From the NCBI GenBank assembly GCA_965197415.1, contig OZ240207.1, forward strand, positions 2,170,001-2,234,000: a DNA stretch of 64,000 nucleotides, written 5' to 3'. How positions within the stretch are numbered: position 1 is the first letter of the stretch; every line of letters begins with the position of its first letter. The position numbers and the translations under genes were made by a program. This DNA comes from DAOUJI01 sp965197415 (GTDB lineage: Bacteria > Chloroflexota > Dehalococcoidia > Lucifugimonadales > JAGWBF01). Of this stretch, positions 28,810 through 38,247 are shown piece after piece. The notes below the pieces were generated by a model, which saw only the letters and a program-made list of their open reading frames with translations, was not told where the DNA came from and ran no database searches.

Positions 28810-28948
28810 TCAGGGCCTCCTTACTGACTATGGCCAAGGGCGCTGGATGCGTCTCCAGCGACAAGAGGCATAATTCTACTTCACGCCCACGGGAGCGTCA
28901 AACGGTTGGGGCGCGACAAAAACTATCCTGTCTTTAAGGTGGCTCTTC

Positions 28949-31405
28949 CTAGCTGGGATCGGCGCCGACGGCTTCCATGAACTTTGTGGCGGCGGAAGCC
29001 AGTGGGGCATGGTCGGGGGCCTGGAGGTCGGGGTCTTCGTCCAGGAGCCTGGCGGCCTCGGTGCGGGCGGACTGGAGAAGGTCCCTGTCTGAAGGACGGG
29101 CCACCCGCAGATCGGGGAGCCCGCTCTGGCGGGTGCCAAAGGCGTCGCCGGGGCCTCTAATTTCCAGATCAACCTCGGCCAGCCGGAACCCGTCATGGAT
29201 GCGTTCGACTGCCGCGAGACGCTGGTTTGCGTCAGCAGTCGAGACGTCGGCGAGCAGCAGGCAGTAGCTCTTGTGCTCGCCACGACCCACACGCCCCCGG
29301 AACTGGTGCAGCTGGGCTACCCCAAACCTGTGGGCCGCCTCCACCAGCATGACCGTTGCGTTGGGAACGTCTATACCCACCTCCACCACGGCAGTAGACA
29401 CTAGGACGTCTGTCTCGCCGTCTCGAAACTTGGACATGACCTGTTCCTTCTGCCGCGAACTCATCTTGCCGTGGAGCAGGTCCACCCGCAGGTCGGGGAA
29501 GACCTCAGTGGCCAGGCGTTCGTATTCCGCCGTGGCCGCCCGTGCCTCCACGGCTTCCGACTCCTCTATAAGCGGGCATACCACGAAGGCTTGACGCCCG
29601 TTCTTGACCTCTTTACGAACGAAGCCGTAGGCGCCGTCTCTCCGTTCCTCCGGGACTCGGCGGGTCATGATTTCCTGGCGGCCTGGCGGAAGCTCGTCCA
29701 GGGTGGACACGTCCAGGTCTCCATAGAGAGTCAAGGCCAGAGTACGGGGAATGGGAGTCGCCGACAATGCAATCAGGTGAGGGCTTATCTCCCCCTTCTG
29801 CCTTAAAGCCGCCCTCTGCATGACCCCGAACCTGTGCTGCTCGTCCACCACCGCCAAGGCCAGCTTGGGAAGGTCCACACCCTGCTGGATAATGGCGTGG
29901 GTGCCCACCAGGATGTCCAGGCTGCCCTCCGCCGCCTTCTTCCTGAGGGTCCGCTTGGTGGAAGCCTTGACGCTTCCGGTCATAAGCCCCACGGTCACGG
30001 GCCTGGGGAATCCGTCCAACTCTACGCCAATCAGGTTTTCGCTCTCCTCCGACAACGCGAGGCCGCCCAGCAGTTTGGTCACCGTGGCGAAATGCTGCTC
30101 GGCCAACACTTCGGTTGGGGCCATAATGGAGCCTTGGAAGCCGCTGGCAGCGGCGGCGAGAAGAGCAGCTAGAGCCACCACCGTCTTGCCGCTGCCCACG
30201 TCCCCCTGCAGGAGCCTGTTCATGGGTGGAGCGGCGTTGCGCATGTCATTCATTACTTCAGTCACACACCGTTCCTGAGCCTTGGTCAGCGGGAAGGGCA
30301 GGGAGCCAAAGAACCCGCCAAGCATCCCCGGCGGCGGGGCGACCGATACGCCGTCTGCCTGTTCCTGCCAGGACTTCCGGCGGGTGAGCAATACCAGTTG
30401 CATCATGAAAAGCTCGTCGAAGGCTAGCCGCTTTCGGGCCGATTCGAAAGCGGCCATATCCGGCGGGTAGTGGGCTTGGCGCAAGGCCGCATGGAGCGGT
30501 TGCAGCTTTAGTCGCTTGTTGATCTCTTCGGGCAAAGGGTCTTCCAGCAGGTGGGACCACTCCTCCAAAGCCTGCCATACTATGGTCCGGATTCGCCGGG
30601 GAGTCAGCCCATCCGTGGAGGGGTAGACGGGGACGAGCCTCCCGGTGTGAATTGACACGTCACCTCGGTCGAGTATCTCGAATTCGGGGGAGTTGAACTG
30701 ACGTTGGCCCTTGAAGATGTCCACCTTGCCGCTGACTGCGATCCTGGTATTGGGCTTCAACGTGCGGGCAAGGTATGGCTGCCCGAACCACACGGCGCGG
30801 ATGTTGCCCGTTTCGTCGGACAACACGGCCTCAGCAGCTTTCAGCTTACGGCCTAGCGAGGTCTCCCTGGCCTCCCAGACCGTGGCGATTACGGTCTGCT
30901 CCACACCCGGGACCAGCCCACTGATTTTGGCCGTCGTGGCGAAGTCGTTGTGCCTACGGGGCATGAGGAACAGCAGGTCTCTGATGGTGGAGACGCCAAT
31001 ACGCTTCAGCTTTGCCGAGAGCTTTACGTCGACACCCCGCAGCCTGCTTGCGGGGGAGTCCAGTCCCAACCCGACTGCCCCTATAACATCCGAGCGCATC
31101 GGGTCCGGCTCGGCGCCGGGTTCCCTATAAGGGGGCTGCGGAGTCGTGGGAGTTCTAGGGGCTTTAGGCTCCGGGGCGGCGCCGTTCAGCTTGGCCAGCC
31201 AGCCCTCCACCCATGCCTTGCGTTTTGCCTTGGACAGACGGGAATAGGAGCCGTTGGGCGGCTTCTTTCCCCAAAGGGCGGGGAGGTCGTCGGCCCAGTG
31301 TTTGAGGAAGAGGTCCATGCCGCCTCCGACGGCTTTGTCGTCAAAACTCCGGCTTACCTCCAGCAGGAGGATTTTCCGGAAGGTTTCAGCGTCGAGACCA
31401 GCCAT
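28949..31405 (-). CDS. recG: ATP-dependent DNA helicase RecG
   Basis: 818 residues from ATG 31405. An N-terminal extension of about 130 residues precedes the wedge OB-fold. Walker A is in LLQGDVGSGKTVVALAAL near residue 400, the DEAD-type box in VVDEQHRFGV, SATPIPRTLAL follows, and the helicase C-domain contains VEAAHRFGVAQLHQFRGRVGR. It reverses stalled forks and migrates junctions. The start is one base after the stop of a 42-codon degV-like frame, so translation is coupled to it. Transcription probably comes from the fakA promoter. Confidence 0.95.
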   Translation of the reverse strand: MAGLDAETFRKILLLEVSRSFDDKAVGGGMDLFLKHWADDLPALWGKKPPNGSYSRLSKAKRKAWVEGWLAKLNGAAPEPKAPRTPTTPQPPYREPGAEPDPMRSDVIGAVGLGLDSPASRLRGVDVKLSAKLKRIGVSTIRDLLFLMPRRHNDFATTAKISGLVPGVEQTVIATVWEARETSLGRKLKAAEAVLSDETGNIRAVWFGQPYLARTLKPNTRIAVSGKVDIFKGQRQFNSPEFEILDRGDVSIHTGRLVPVYPSTDGLTPRRIRTIVWQALEEWSHLLEDPLPEEINKRLKLQPLHAALRQAHYPPDMAAFESARKRLAFDELFMMQLVLLTRRKSWQEQADGVSVAPPPGMLGGFFGSLPFPLTKAQERCVTEVMNDMRNAAPPMNRLLQGDVGSGKTVVALAALLAAAASGFQGSIMAPTEVLAEQHFATVTKLLGGLALSEESENLIGVELDGFPRPVTVGLMTGSVKASTKRTLRKKAAEGSLDILVGTHAIIQQGVDLPKLALAVVDEQHRFGVMQRAALRQKGEISPHLIALSATPIPRTLALTLYGDLDVSTLDELPPGRQEIMTRRVPEERRDGAYGFVRKEVKNGRQAFVVCPLIEESEAVEARAATAEYERLATEVFPDLRVDLLHGKMSSRQKEQVMSKFRDGETDVLVSTAVVEVGIDVPNATVMLVEAAHRFGVAQLHQFRGRVGRGEHKSYCLLLADVSTADANQRLAAVERIHDGFRLAEVDLEIRGPGDAFGTRQSGLPDLRVARPSDRDLLQSARTEAARLLDEDPDLQAPDHAPLASAATKFMEAVGADPS

Positions 31406-31406
31406 G

Positions 31407-31531
31407 TCAGTGGACGTCGGAAGGGGAGACCAACCCCACGTCCACCGTCTCCGCACCGATATGCACGCCCGTCAGCGGGCCACATGCACGATTCACCACG
31501 CTTATCACCGCCACCCTAACACTCCCGGCCG

Positions 31532-31535
<4 letters not shown>
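31407..31535 (-). pseudogene. C-terminal remnant of degV, or 42-codon coupled peptide
   Basis: A frame from GTG 31535 (overlapping the fakA stop as GTGA) to TGA 31407 encodes 42 residues containing NRACGPLTGVHIGAETVDVG. This matches the end of DegV fatty-acid-binding proteins, where GPVIGxHxGPG closes the fold. In many bacteria the order is fakA-degV-recG, and this peptide sits exactly there. The rest of degV, roughly 240 residues, is absent. It may be a deletion relic kept because it couples translation of fakA to recG. It is in a different frame from fakA. Confidence 0.5.
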
Positions 31536-33199
<1,664 letters not shown>

Positions 33200-33267
33200 A
33201 GTCCCATTTTCCTTGCTGTCAGCTTTCGGGCTATGGTATCCTATAGCCCGTTGGTTTTCAATTTGCT

Positions 33268-33327
33268 GCCCTCATCCCTTCGGCAAGCTCAGGGCAGGCT
33301 CCACCCTCTCCCAGGGGGAGAGGGGGT
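33268..33327. repeat. Compound palindromic repeat, copy 3
   Basis: CTGCCCTCATCCCTTCGGCAAGCTCAG-type sequence followed by CCCTCTCCC-ag-GGGGAGAGGG. The first half resembles the TTCGACAAGCTCAGC element near 58064, and the second half is the family core also seen at 5204, 19509, 35680 and 56348. It lies in the fakA-rpmB divergent region. Confidence 0.65.
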
Positions 33328-33353
33328 ACGGGTCGCCCCAACAAGGAAACATC

Positions 33354-33539
33354 ATGAAGTGCGAACTCTGCGGGAAAGCCGGGATGTCCGGCAACAACGT
33401 CAGCCACTCCAAGCGGCGGACCAAGACCCGGTTTCTAGCCAACGTCCACAAGCAGACACTGACCATCGACGGGACCAACAAGCGGGTCAAGATATGCACC
33501 CGCTGCCTGCGAACGCTCCACAAGCCCGCCAGGGCCTAA
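33354..33539 (+). CDS. rpmB: 50S ribosomal protein L28
   Basis: 61 residues from ATG 33354, with AAGGA eight bases upstream. MKCELCGKAGMSGNNVSHSKRRTKTRF is the L28 start, and C-E-L-C plus C-T-R-C form the zinc-ribbon variant (C+ type). The upstream part of the open frame is repeat DNA and is not coding. The stop overlaps the rpe stop tail-to-tail by four bases (CTAA). The fakA-rpmB neighbourhood is conserved in many bacteria. Confidence 0.95.
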   Translation: MKCELCGKAGMSGNNVSHSKRRTKTRFLANVHKQTLTIDGTNKRVKICTRCLRTLHKPARA

Positions 33540-34228
33540 GGGTCGGCCTCCACGCCCTGGATGCTGGCGCGCAGCCTGTCCATCGCTTCCTGGACCGACT
33601 CCCTGTCGTTGAAGATGGCCGATCCCGCCACTAAGATGGTCGCCCCCGCCCGCACACAGTCCGCCGCCGTGTCCGCATTGATTCCGCCGTCCATTTGTAT
33701 CTCCGGGGTGTAGCCCCGCTCCGCCAACACCCGCCTTAGCCGCGCCGTCTTTGCCAGGGTTTCCGGTATCAGCTTCTGCCCTCCGAACCCCGGGTTCACC
33801 GAACCTATGAGGGCTATGTCCACGTAGACCAGCATCTCCTCCAGAGCCGACAAGGGGGTCGCGGGGTTGATGGCCACGCCGACCTGGGCGCCCTGGTCTT
33901 TGATCTGGTGCACCAGCCTGTGCAGGTGATAGGTGGACTCGCTGTGGACGATGATCTGGTCAGAGCCTGCCTTCACGAAATCGGAGATGAACTCCTCCGG
34001 TTTCTCTATCTGGAGATGGACGTTGAGGGGCAGGTGGGTCGCGGCCCTGATGCCCTCGACGACGATAGGGCCCATCGTGATGTTGGGGACGAAGTGGCCG
34101 TCCATGACGTCTACGTGGATATAGTCGGCGCCTGCCGCCGTCACCTCGGCCACCTGCTCTCCCAAGCGGGCGAAGTCAGCCGTGAGGATGGATGGGGCCA
34201 ACTTTACTGTACTGCTGGACTCGGTCAA
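33536..34228 (-). CDS. rpe: Ribulose-phosphate 3-epimerase
   Basis: 230 residues from TTG 34228, supported by GGAGGAG six bases upstream; the start overlaps the argH stop as TTGA. It is a TIM barrel with KLAPSILTADFARL, HVDVMDGHFVPNITMG, SVNPGFGGQ and EIQMDGGIN, giving the two Asp and two His metal ligands. It interconverts ribulose-5-phosphate and xylulose-5-phosphate. The usual HLMI after strand 3 reads HLQI here. It is the last gene of the arginine operon, coupled to argH. Confidence 0.93.
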   Translation of the reverse strand: MTESSSTVKLAPSILTADFARLGEQVAEVTAAGADYIHVDVMDGHFVPNITMGPIVVEGIRAATHLPLNVHLQIEKPEEFISDFVKAGSDQIIVHSESTYHLHRLVHQIKDQGAQVGVAINPATPLSALEEMLVYVDIALIGSVNPGFGGQKLIPETLAKTARLRRVLAERGYTPEIQMDGGINADTAADCVRAGATILVAGSAIFNDRESVQEAMDRLRASIQGVEADP

Positions 34229-35604
34229 TTCTCTCCTCCTGGACTTTGGTTGCTGTTGGGGTCGCGGTCCAGAGCGGTCCTGGCCCGGTCTAGGGCGTCC
34301 CGGACCTGGGCCGGGGCTGTGCCTCCGTAGACGTTTCTGGCAGCCGCTGAACTCTGGGCGGTAATGTTCTTCACGTCCTCTCTGAATTCGGTCGAGAAAG
34401 CGTGAAGCTCCTCCATTGTAAGCTCATCGAGGCCTTTCCCGTGGTCCGCGGCGTAGTCGCAGAGGCGCGACACCACGCCGTGGGCTTCTCTAAAGGGCGT
34501 TCCTCGTTCAGTCACGAGGTAGTCAGCCAAGTCGGTGGCCAACATGTGGCCGCCGGAAGAAGCACGGGCCATGTTCTCGGCATCCACCTCCAGGGTGGAG
34601 ACCATTCCCGTGAACACGTCCAAGGTGGCGAGCAGCGTGTCCACGGTGTCGAAGAGGCCTTCCTTGTCCTCCTGGAGGTCCCGGTTGTAGGTCATGGGCA
34701 GGCCCTTCATGGTCGTCAGGACGCCCACCAGATGTCCGTACACCCGGCCCGTCTTGCCCCGGGCCAGCTCGGCAAAGTCGGGGTTTCGTTTCTGGGGCAT
34801 GATGCTGCTGCCCGTCACGTACTCCGGGGACAGGCGGACATACCCGAACTCCTGGGAAGTCCACAAAGCCAGCTCCTCGGCCAGCCTTGAGAGGTGCATC
34901 ATGCAGATGGAAGCCGCGGACTGGTACTCCACGATGAAGTCCCGGTCGGAGACGGCGTCCATGGAGTTCTCGCTTATGGCCGAGAAGCCCAACTCACGGG
35001 CCAGGAACTCCCTGTCCGTGGGATAGGGGACACCGGCTAGCGCCCCGCTGCCGAGGGGCAGCACGTCGGTGCGTTTGCGGCAGTCGGCAAAGCGTGACTT
35101 GTCCCGCTCAAGCATCTGAAAGTAGGCCAGAAGGTGGTGGGCGAGCAGCACGGGCTGAGCCCTCTGGAGATGGGTGTACCCGGGCATGAGGGTGTCCTTG
35201 TGGGACTCCGCCAACTCCAACAGCGCTCCTTGCAGTCGCGCCAGGCCGGCCAGCGTGTCTCCTATGGCGTCCTTTACGAACATTCGGAGGTCCAGGGCTA
35301 TCTGGTCGTTGCGGGAGCGGCCCGTGTGCATCCGGCCCGCCGTTTCCCCTCCTATCAGTTGGGCCAGCCGGGACTCCACGTTCATGTGGATGTCCTCAAG
35401 CCCTTCGTCCCAGGGGAATGATCCGTTCTCGATTTCTGCACGGACGGTCTCCAAGCCGGAGACTATTCTTTGGAAGTCGTCCTCGTCGATGATGCCCTGT
35501 TTGGCCAACATGCGGACGTGCACTATGGAGCCGGCTATGTCCTGCGGGTAGAGTCGCCGGTCGTAGTGTATGGAGACAGTGTAGTTGCGGACTCTATCGT
35601 CCAT
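34225..35604 (-). CDS. argH: Argininosuccinate lyase
   Basis: 459 residues. It has the fumarase/lyase superfamily signature GSSIMPQKRNPDFAELARGK, with MHTGRSRNDQIALDLR and MPGYTHLQRAQP. It splits argininosuccinate to arginine and fumarate. The protein begins MDDRVRNYTVSIHYDRRL and lacks the WGGRF segment that normally opens the family; an in-frame TAA lies 21 bases upstream, so the shorter start is real. Coupled to rpe by a four-base overlap. Confidence 0.94.
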   Translation of the reverse strand: MDDRVRNYTVSIHYDRRLYPQDIAGSIVHVRMLAKQGIIDEDDFQRIVSGLETVRAEIENGSFPWDEGLEDIHMNVESRLAQLIGGETAGRMHTGRSRNDQIALDLRMFVKDAIGDTLAGLARLQGALLELAESHKDTLMPGYTHLQRAQPVLLAHHLLAYFQMLERDKSRFADCRKRTDVLPLGSGALAGVPYPTDREFLARELGFSAISENSMDAVSDRDFIVEYQSAASICMMHLSRLAEELALWTSQEFGYVRLSPEYVTGSSIMPQKRNPDFAELARGKTGRVYGHLVGVLTTMKGLPMTYNRDLQEDKEGLFDTVDTLLATLDVFTGMVSTLEVDAENMARASSGGHMLATDLADYLVTERGTPFREAHGVVSRLCDYAADHGKGLDELTMEELHAFSTEFREDVKNITAQSSAAARNVYGGTAPAQVRDALDRARTALDRDPNSNQSPGGEN

Positions 35605-35667
35605 GAATCTCTCGCAGACAAGAGCTTAACGCAACCCTCAGGCGGTCTTCCCACACCACCCCGTTCA

Positions 35668-35705
35668 CCCCCATCTCAATCTTCCCCCTGAGGGGGAAGA
35701 GGGCT
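35668..35705. repeat. Dispersed palindromic repeat, diverged copy 4
   Basis: The core TCTTCCCCCTGAGGGGGAAGA (35680-35700, one base over twenty) is a near-perfect palindrome and resembles the CTCTCCC/GGGAGAG family, with AC or TC substitutions paired on both arms. It lies between argG and argH. Confidence 0.55.
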
Positions 35706-35757
35706 TGCAACAGTCTCACTTACCCCTGAGTCTTCCTTGCAGATTGATTGGGGCCGA

Positions 35758-36993
35758 TTATACTCCCTCGGACCCCGTCGTCTCCCGCCGCACCTGGGCC
35801 TGGTTGCGCACAGGCAAACCGTAAATGGCTATGAACCCTTCGGCGGACTTGTGGTCGAATGCGTCAGCCCGGTCGTAGGTGGCCAAGCCGTAGTTGTAGA
35901 GGGAGTTGGGAGACTTGCGGCCAACGACGGTGCACGTCCCCTTGTGGAAGCGCATCCGCACGGTCCCGTCCACCACTCGCTGTGTGGACTCGACGTATGC
36001 ATCCATGTCCCGACGGTGCTGGGTGAACCATAGGCCGTTGTACACGACGTCGGCATACTCCTGGGCGATTCGGGCTTTCAGGCGAAGCTGCTCCTTGCCC
36101 AGGGTTATTGCTTCCAACCCCTTATGGGCCGTGTGGAGCGCCACCGCCGCGGGGGACTCGTAGACCTCCCTTGACTTAATGCCCACCAGCCTGTTCTCCA
36201 CGTGGTCGATGCGCCCGACGCCATGCTCGCCCGCCGTCCGGTTCAGATGCCAGACCAGGTCCACCCCCTGCATCTCCTCACCGTCCACCGACACGGGCAA
36301 GCCTTCCCTGAAGCCAATCACCACGTAGGCAGGTTCGTCGGGTGTCTCGGAGACGGGCTTTGTCCATTCGTAAGCCGCTTCCGGGGGCTCAGCCCAGGGG
36401 TCTTCCAGGTCTCCCGCCTCGATGCTACGGCCCCAGAGGTTTTCGTCGGTGGAGTAGGGACCTTTTCCGGTGGGAACCGGAATGTCCCGCTGGCGGGCGT
36501 ACTCTATCTCTTCCTCCCGGCTCATGCCCCAATCGCGAATGGGAGCTATCACTCTCAGGTCGGGAGCCAACGCTGCCACGCCCACGTCAAGCCTGACCTG
36601 GTCGTTGCCCTTGCCCGTGCAGCCGTGGGCCACAGCCGTGGCACCCACCTGCCGGGCCGCTTTCACGAGATGACGCGCTATAAGGGGCCTGCCCAAGGCC
36701 GTGGCCAGAGGGTATTGCTCCTCGTATATTGCTCCGGCTCGGAGGGCGGGGCAGATGTAGTCGCTGTAGAACTCGTCCTTCGCGTCGGCGACCAAGGCGT
36801 CAACAGCCCCTATCTGAAGGGCTTTCTCCCTGACGGGACCCAGGTCCACCATCCCCAAGTCGACGGTAAAGGTGACGATGTCGGAACCGTACTCCTCCTT
36901 GAGCCAGCGGACTGCCACAGAGGTGTCCAGGCCGCCGCTGTAGGCGAGAACTATCTTGTCGGGCTTGTCGGGTTTGTCGGACTTATCGGCCAT
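35758..36993 (-). CDS. argG: Argininosuccinate synthase
   Basis: 411 residues. The N-terminal ATP-pyrophosphatase P-loop AYSGGLDTS is near residue 19, preceded by a repetitive KSDKPDKPDK stretch that is unusual for the family. Later blocks HGCTGKGNDQVRLD and YEWTKPVSETPD are diagnostic. It condenses citrulline and aspartate. It starts 14 bases after argD ends, in the same operon. Confidence 0.94.
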   Translation of the reverse strand: MADKSDKPDKPDKIVLAYSGGLDTSVAVRWLKEEYGSDIVTFTVDLGMVDLGPVREKALQIGAVDALVADAKDEFYSDYICPALRAGAIYEEQYPLATALGRPLIARHLVKAARQVGATAVAHGCTGKGNDQVRLDVGVAALAPDLRVIAPIRDWGMSREEEIEYARQRDIPVPTGKGPYSTDENLWGRSIEAGDLEDPWAEPPEAAYEWTKPVSETPDEPAYVVIGFREGLPVSVDGEEMQGVDLVWHLNRTAGEHGVGRIDHVENRLVGIKSREVYESPAAVALHTAHKGLEAITLGKEQLRLKARIAQEYADVVYNGLWFTQHRRDMDAYVESTQRVVDGTVRMRFHKGTCTVVGRKSPNSLYNYGLATYDRADAFDHKSAEGFIAIYGLPVRNQAQVRRETTGSEGV

Positions 36994-37007
36994 GCACGCC
37001 GCCTCGG

Positions 37008-38213
37008 TTAGATTTTACCCAGGGCTGTCTCGAACCTGGAGAGGGCCCCGTCTATTTCGTCGGCATTCACGTTAAGAGGCGGCATGAACCTGATGGCGTT
37101 GGGGCGCACCGGGTTCAAAAGCAGCCCCTCCTTGTTGCACTGGCCCACCACCTGGGCCGAGATTTCGTCTGGAAACTCGGCGGCGATGAGCAATCCTTTG
37201 CCCCTAACGTCCTTTATCTTTCCAGTCCTGGAGCCCACCGCCTCCAGTCCTTCCATCAGCCTCTGCCCCATGACACGGGCGTTGGCTGATAGGTCATGGT
37301 CGATGATGACCTTGGTTGAGGCATAGGCGGCGGCGCAGGTGAGGGCGTTGCCGCCGTAGGTAGAACCGTGGTCTCCCGGTTCCAGGGCCATGCATGCGTC
37401 CTTGGACATGAAGGCGCCTATGGGCACTCCGCCGCCGAGGCCCTTACCGAGGGCCATTGCATCGGGCTCGATGCCGAACTGCTCGTAGCCGAACAGGCTT
37501 CCCAGGCGCCCGAACCCCGTCTGGACCTCGTCGAGGACCAAGAGAAGCCCCTGGCTGTCGCACCAGTCCCGGATCCGCTTGAAGTAGTCGTCGGCGGGCA
37601 CATTCACGCCACCCTCGCCCTGCACCGGCTCCAGGAGCACTGCGGCAGTGCGGTCGTTGGTGGCTTCCATTATGGCCTCGACGTTGTCGTAGTCCACGTG
37701 GACGAAGCCGGGAGTCACAGGCTGGAAAGGCTCCTGGTAGTGGGGGTTGCCCGTGGCGGACAGGGCCGTCAGCGTGCGGCCATGGAAGGAGTGGTTGGCG
37801 GTGATGACCTCATAGGCGCCGTCGCGGGTCTTTTTTCCATGCTTCCTGGCCAGCTTGATGGCCCCCTCAACGGCCTCGGCTCCGCTGTTGCTGAAGAACA
37901 CTTTGTCCAAGGCGCTGTTTTCCACCAGCAGTTGGGCAAGGCGCAGCTGGGGCAGGGTGTAGAACTGGTTGGACGTCTGGAGCAGCGTTGATGCCTGCTC
38001 CATGATAGCGGAGGTGATGGCCGGGTGGCTGTGGCCCAGGTTGTCCACGGCCCATCCGGCGCAGAAGTCCAGGTACTCGTTGCCCTCCACGTCCCAGACC
38101 CAACTCCCGTCGCCCTTCTCTATCACCACCGGCTGCCGCCGCACGGTGAACATGTAGTACTTCTTTTCAAGCTCCATCCAGTCATTGGACGAGCGAGGTT
38201 CCACGTCGCTCAT
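37008..38213 (-). CDS. argD: Acetylornithine aminotransferase
   Basis: 401 residues with ribosome binding site AAGGAGG before ATG 38213. It is a class III PLP aminotransferase: FFSNSGAEAVEGAIKLARK, the PLP-phosphate region, VLDEVQTGFGRLG and the Schiff-base lysine in ALGKGLGGGVPIGA. It converts N-acetylglutamate semialdehyde to N-acetylornithine. Some relatives also make lysine intermediates. The arginine-operon position favours the arginine role. Confidence 0.92.
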   Translation of the reverse strand: MSDVEPRSSNDWMELEKKYYMFTVRRQPVVIEKGDGSWVWDVEGNEYLDFCAGWAVDNLGHSHPAITSAIMEQASTLLQTSNQFYTLPQLRLAQLLVENSALDKVFFSNSGAEAVEGAIKLARKHGKKTRDGAYEVITANHSFHGRTLTALSATGNPHYQEPFQPVTPGFVHVDYDNVEAIMEATNDRTAAVLLEPVQGEGGVNVPADDYFKRIRDWCDSQGLLLVLDEVQTGFGRLGSLFGYEQFGIEPDAMALGKGLGGGVPIGAFMSKDACMALEPGDHGSTYGGNALTCAAAYASTKVIIDHDLSANARVMGQRLMEGLEAVGSRTGKIKDVRGKGLLIAAEFPDEISAQVVGQCNKEGLLLNPVRPNAIRFMPPLNVNADEIDGALSRFETALGKI

Positions 38214-38247
38214 TGGGCGCCTCCTTCCGTTTTCCTGTGGAGCATGG

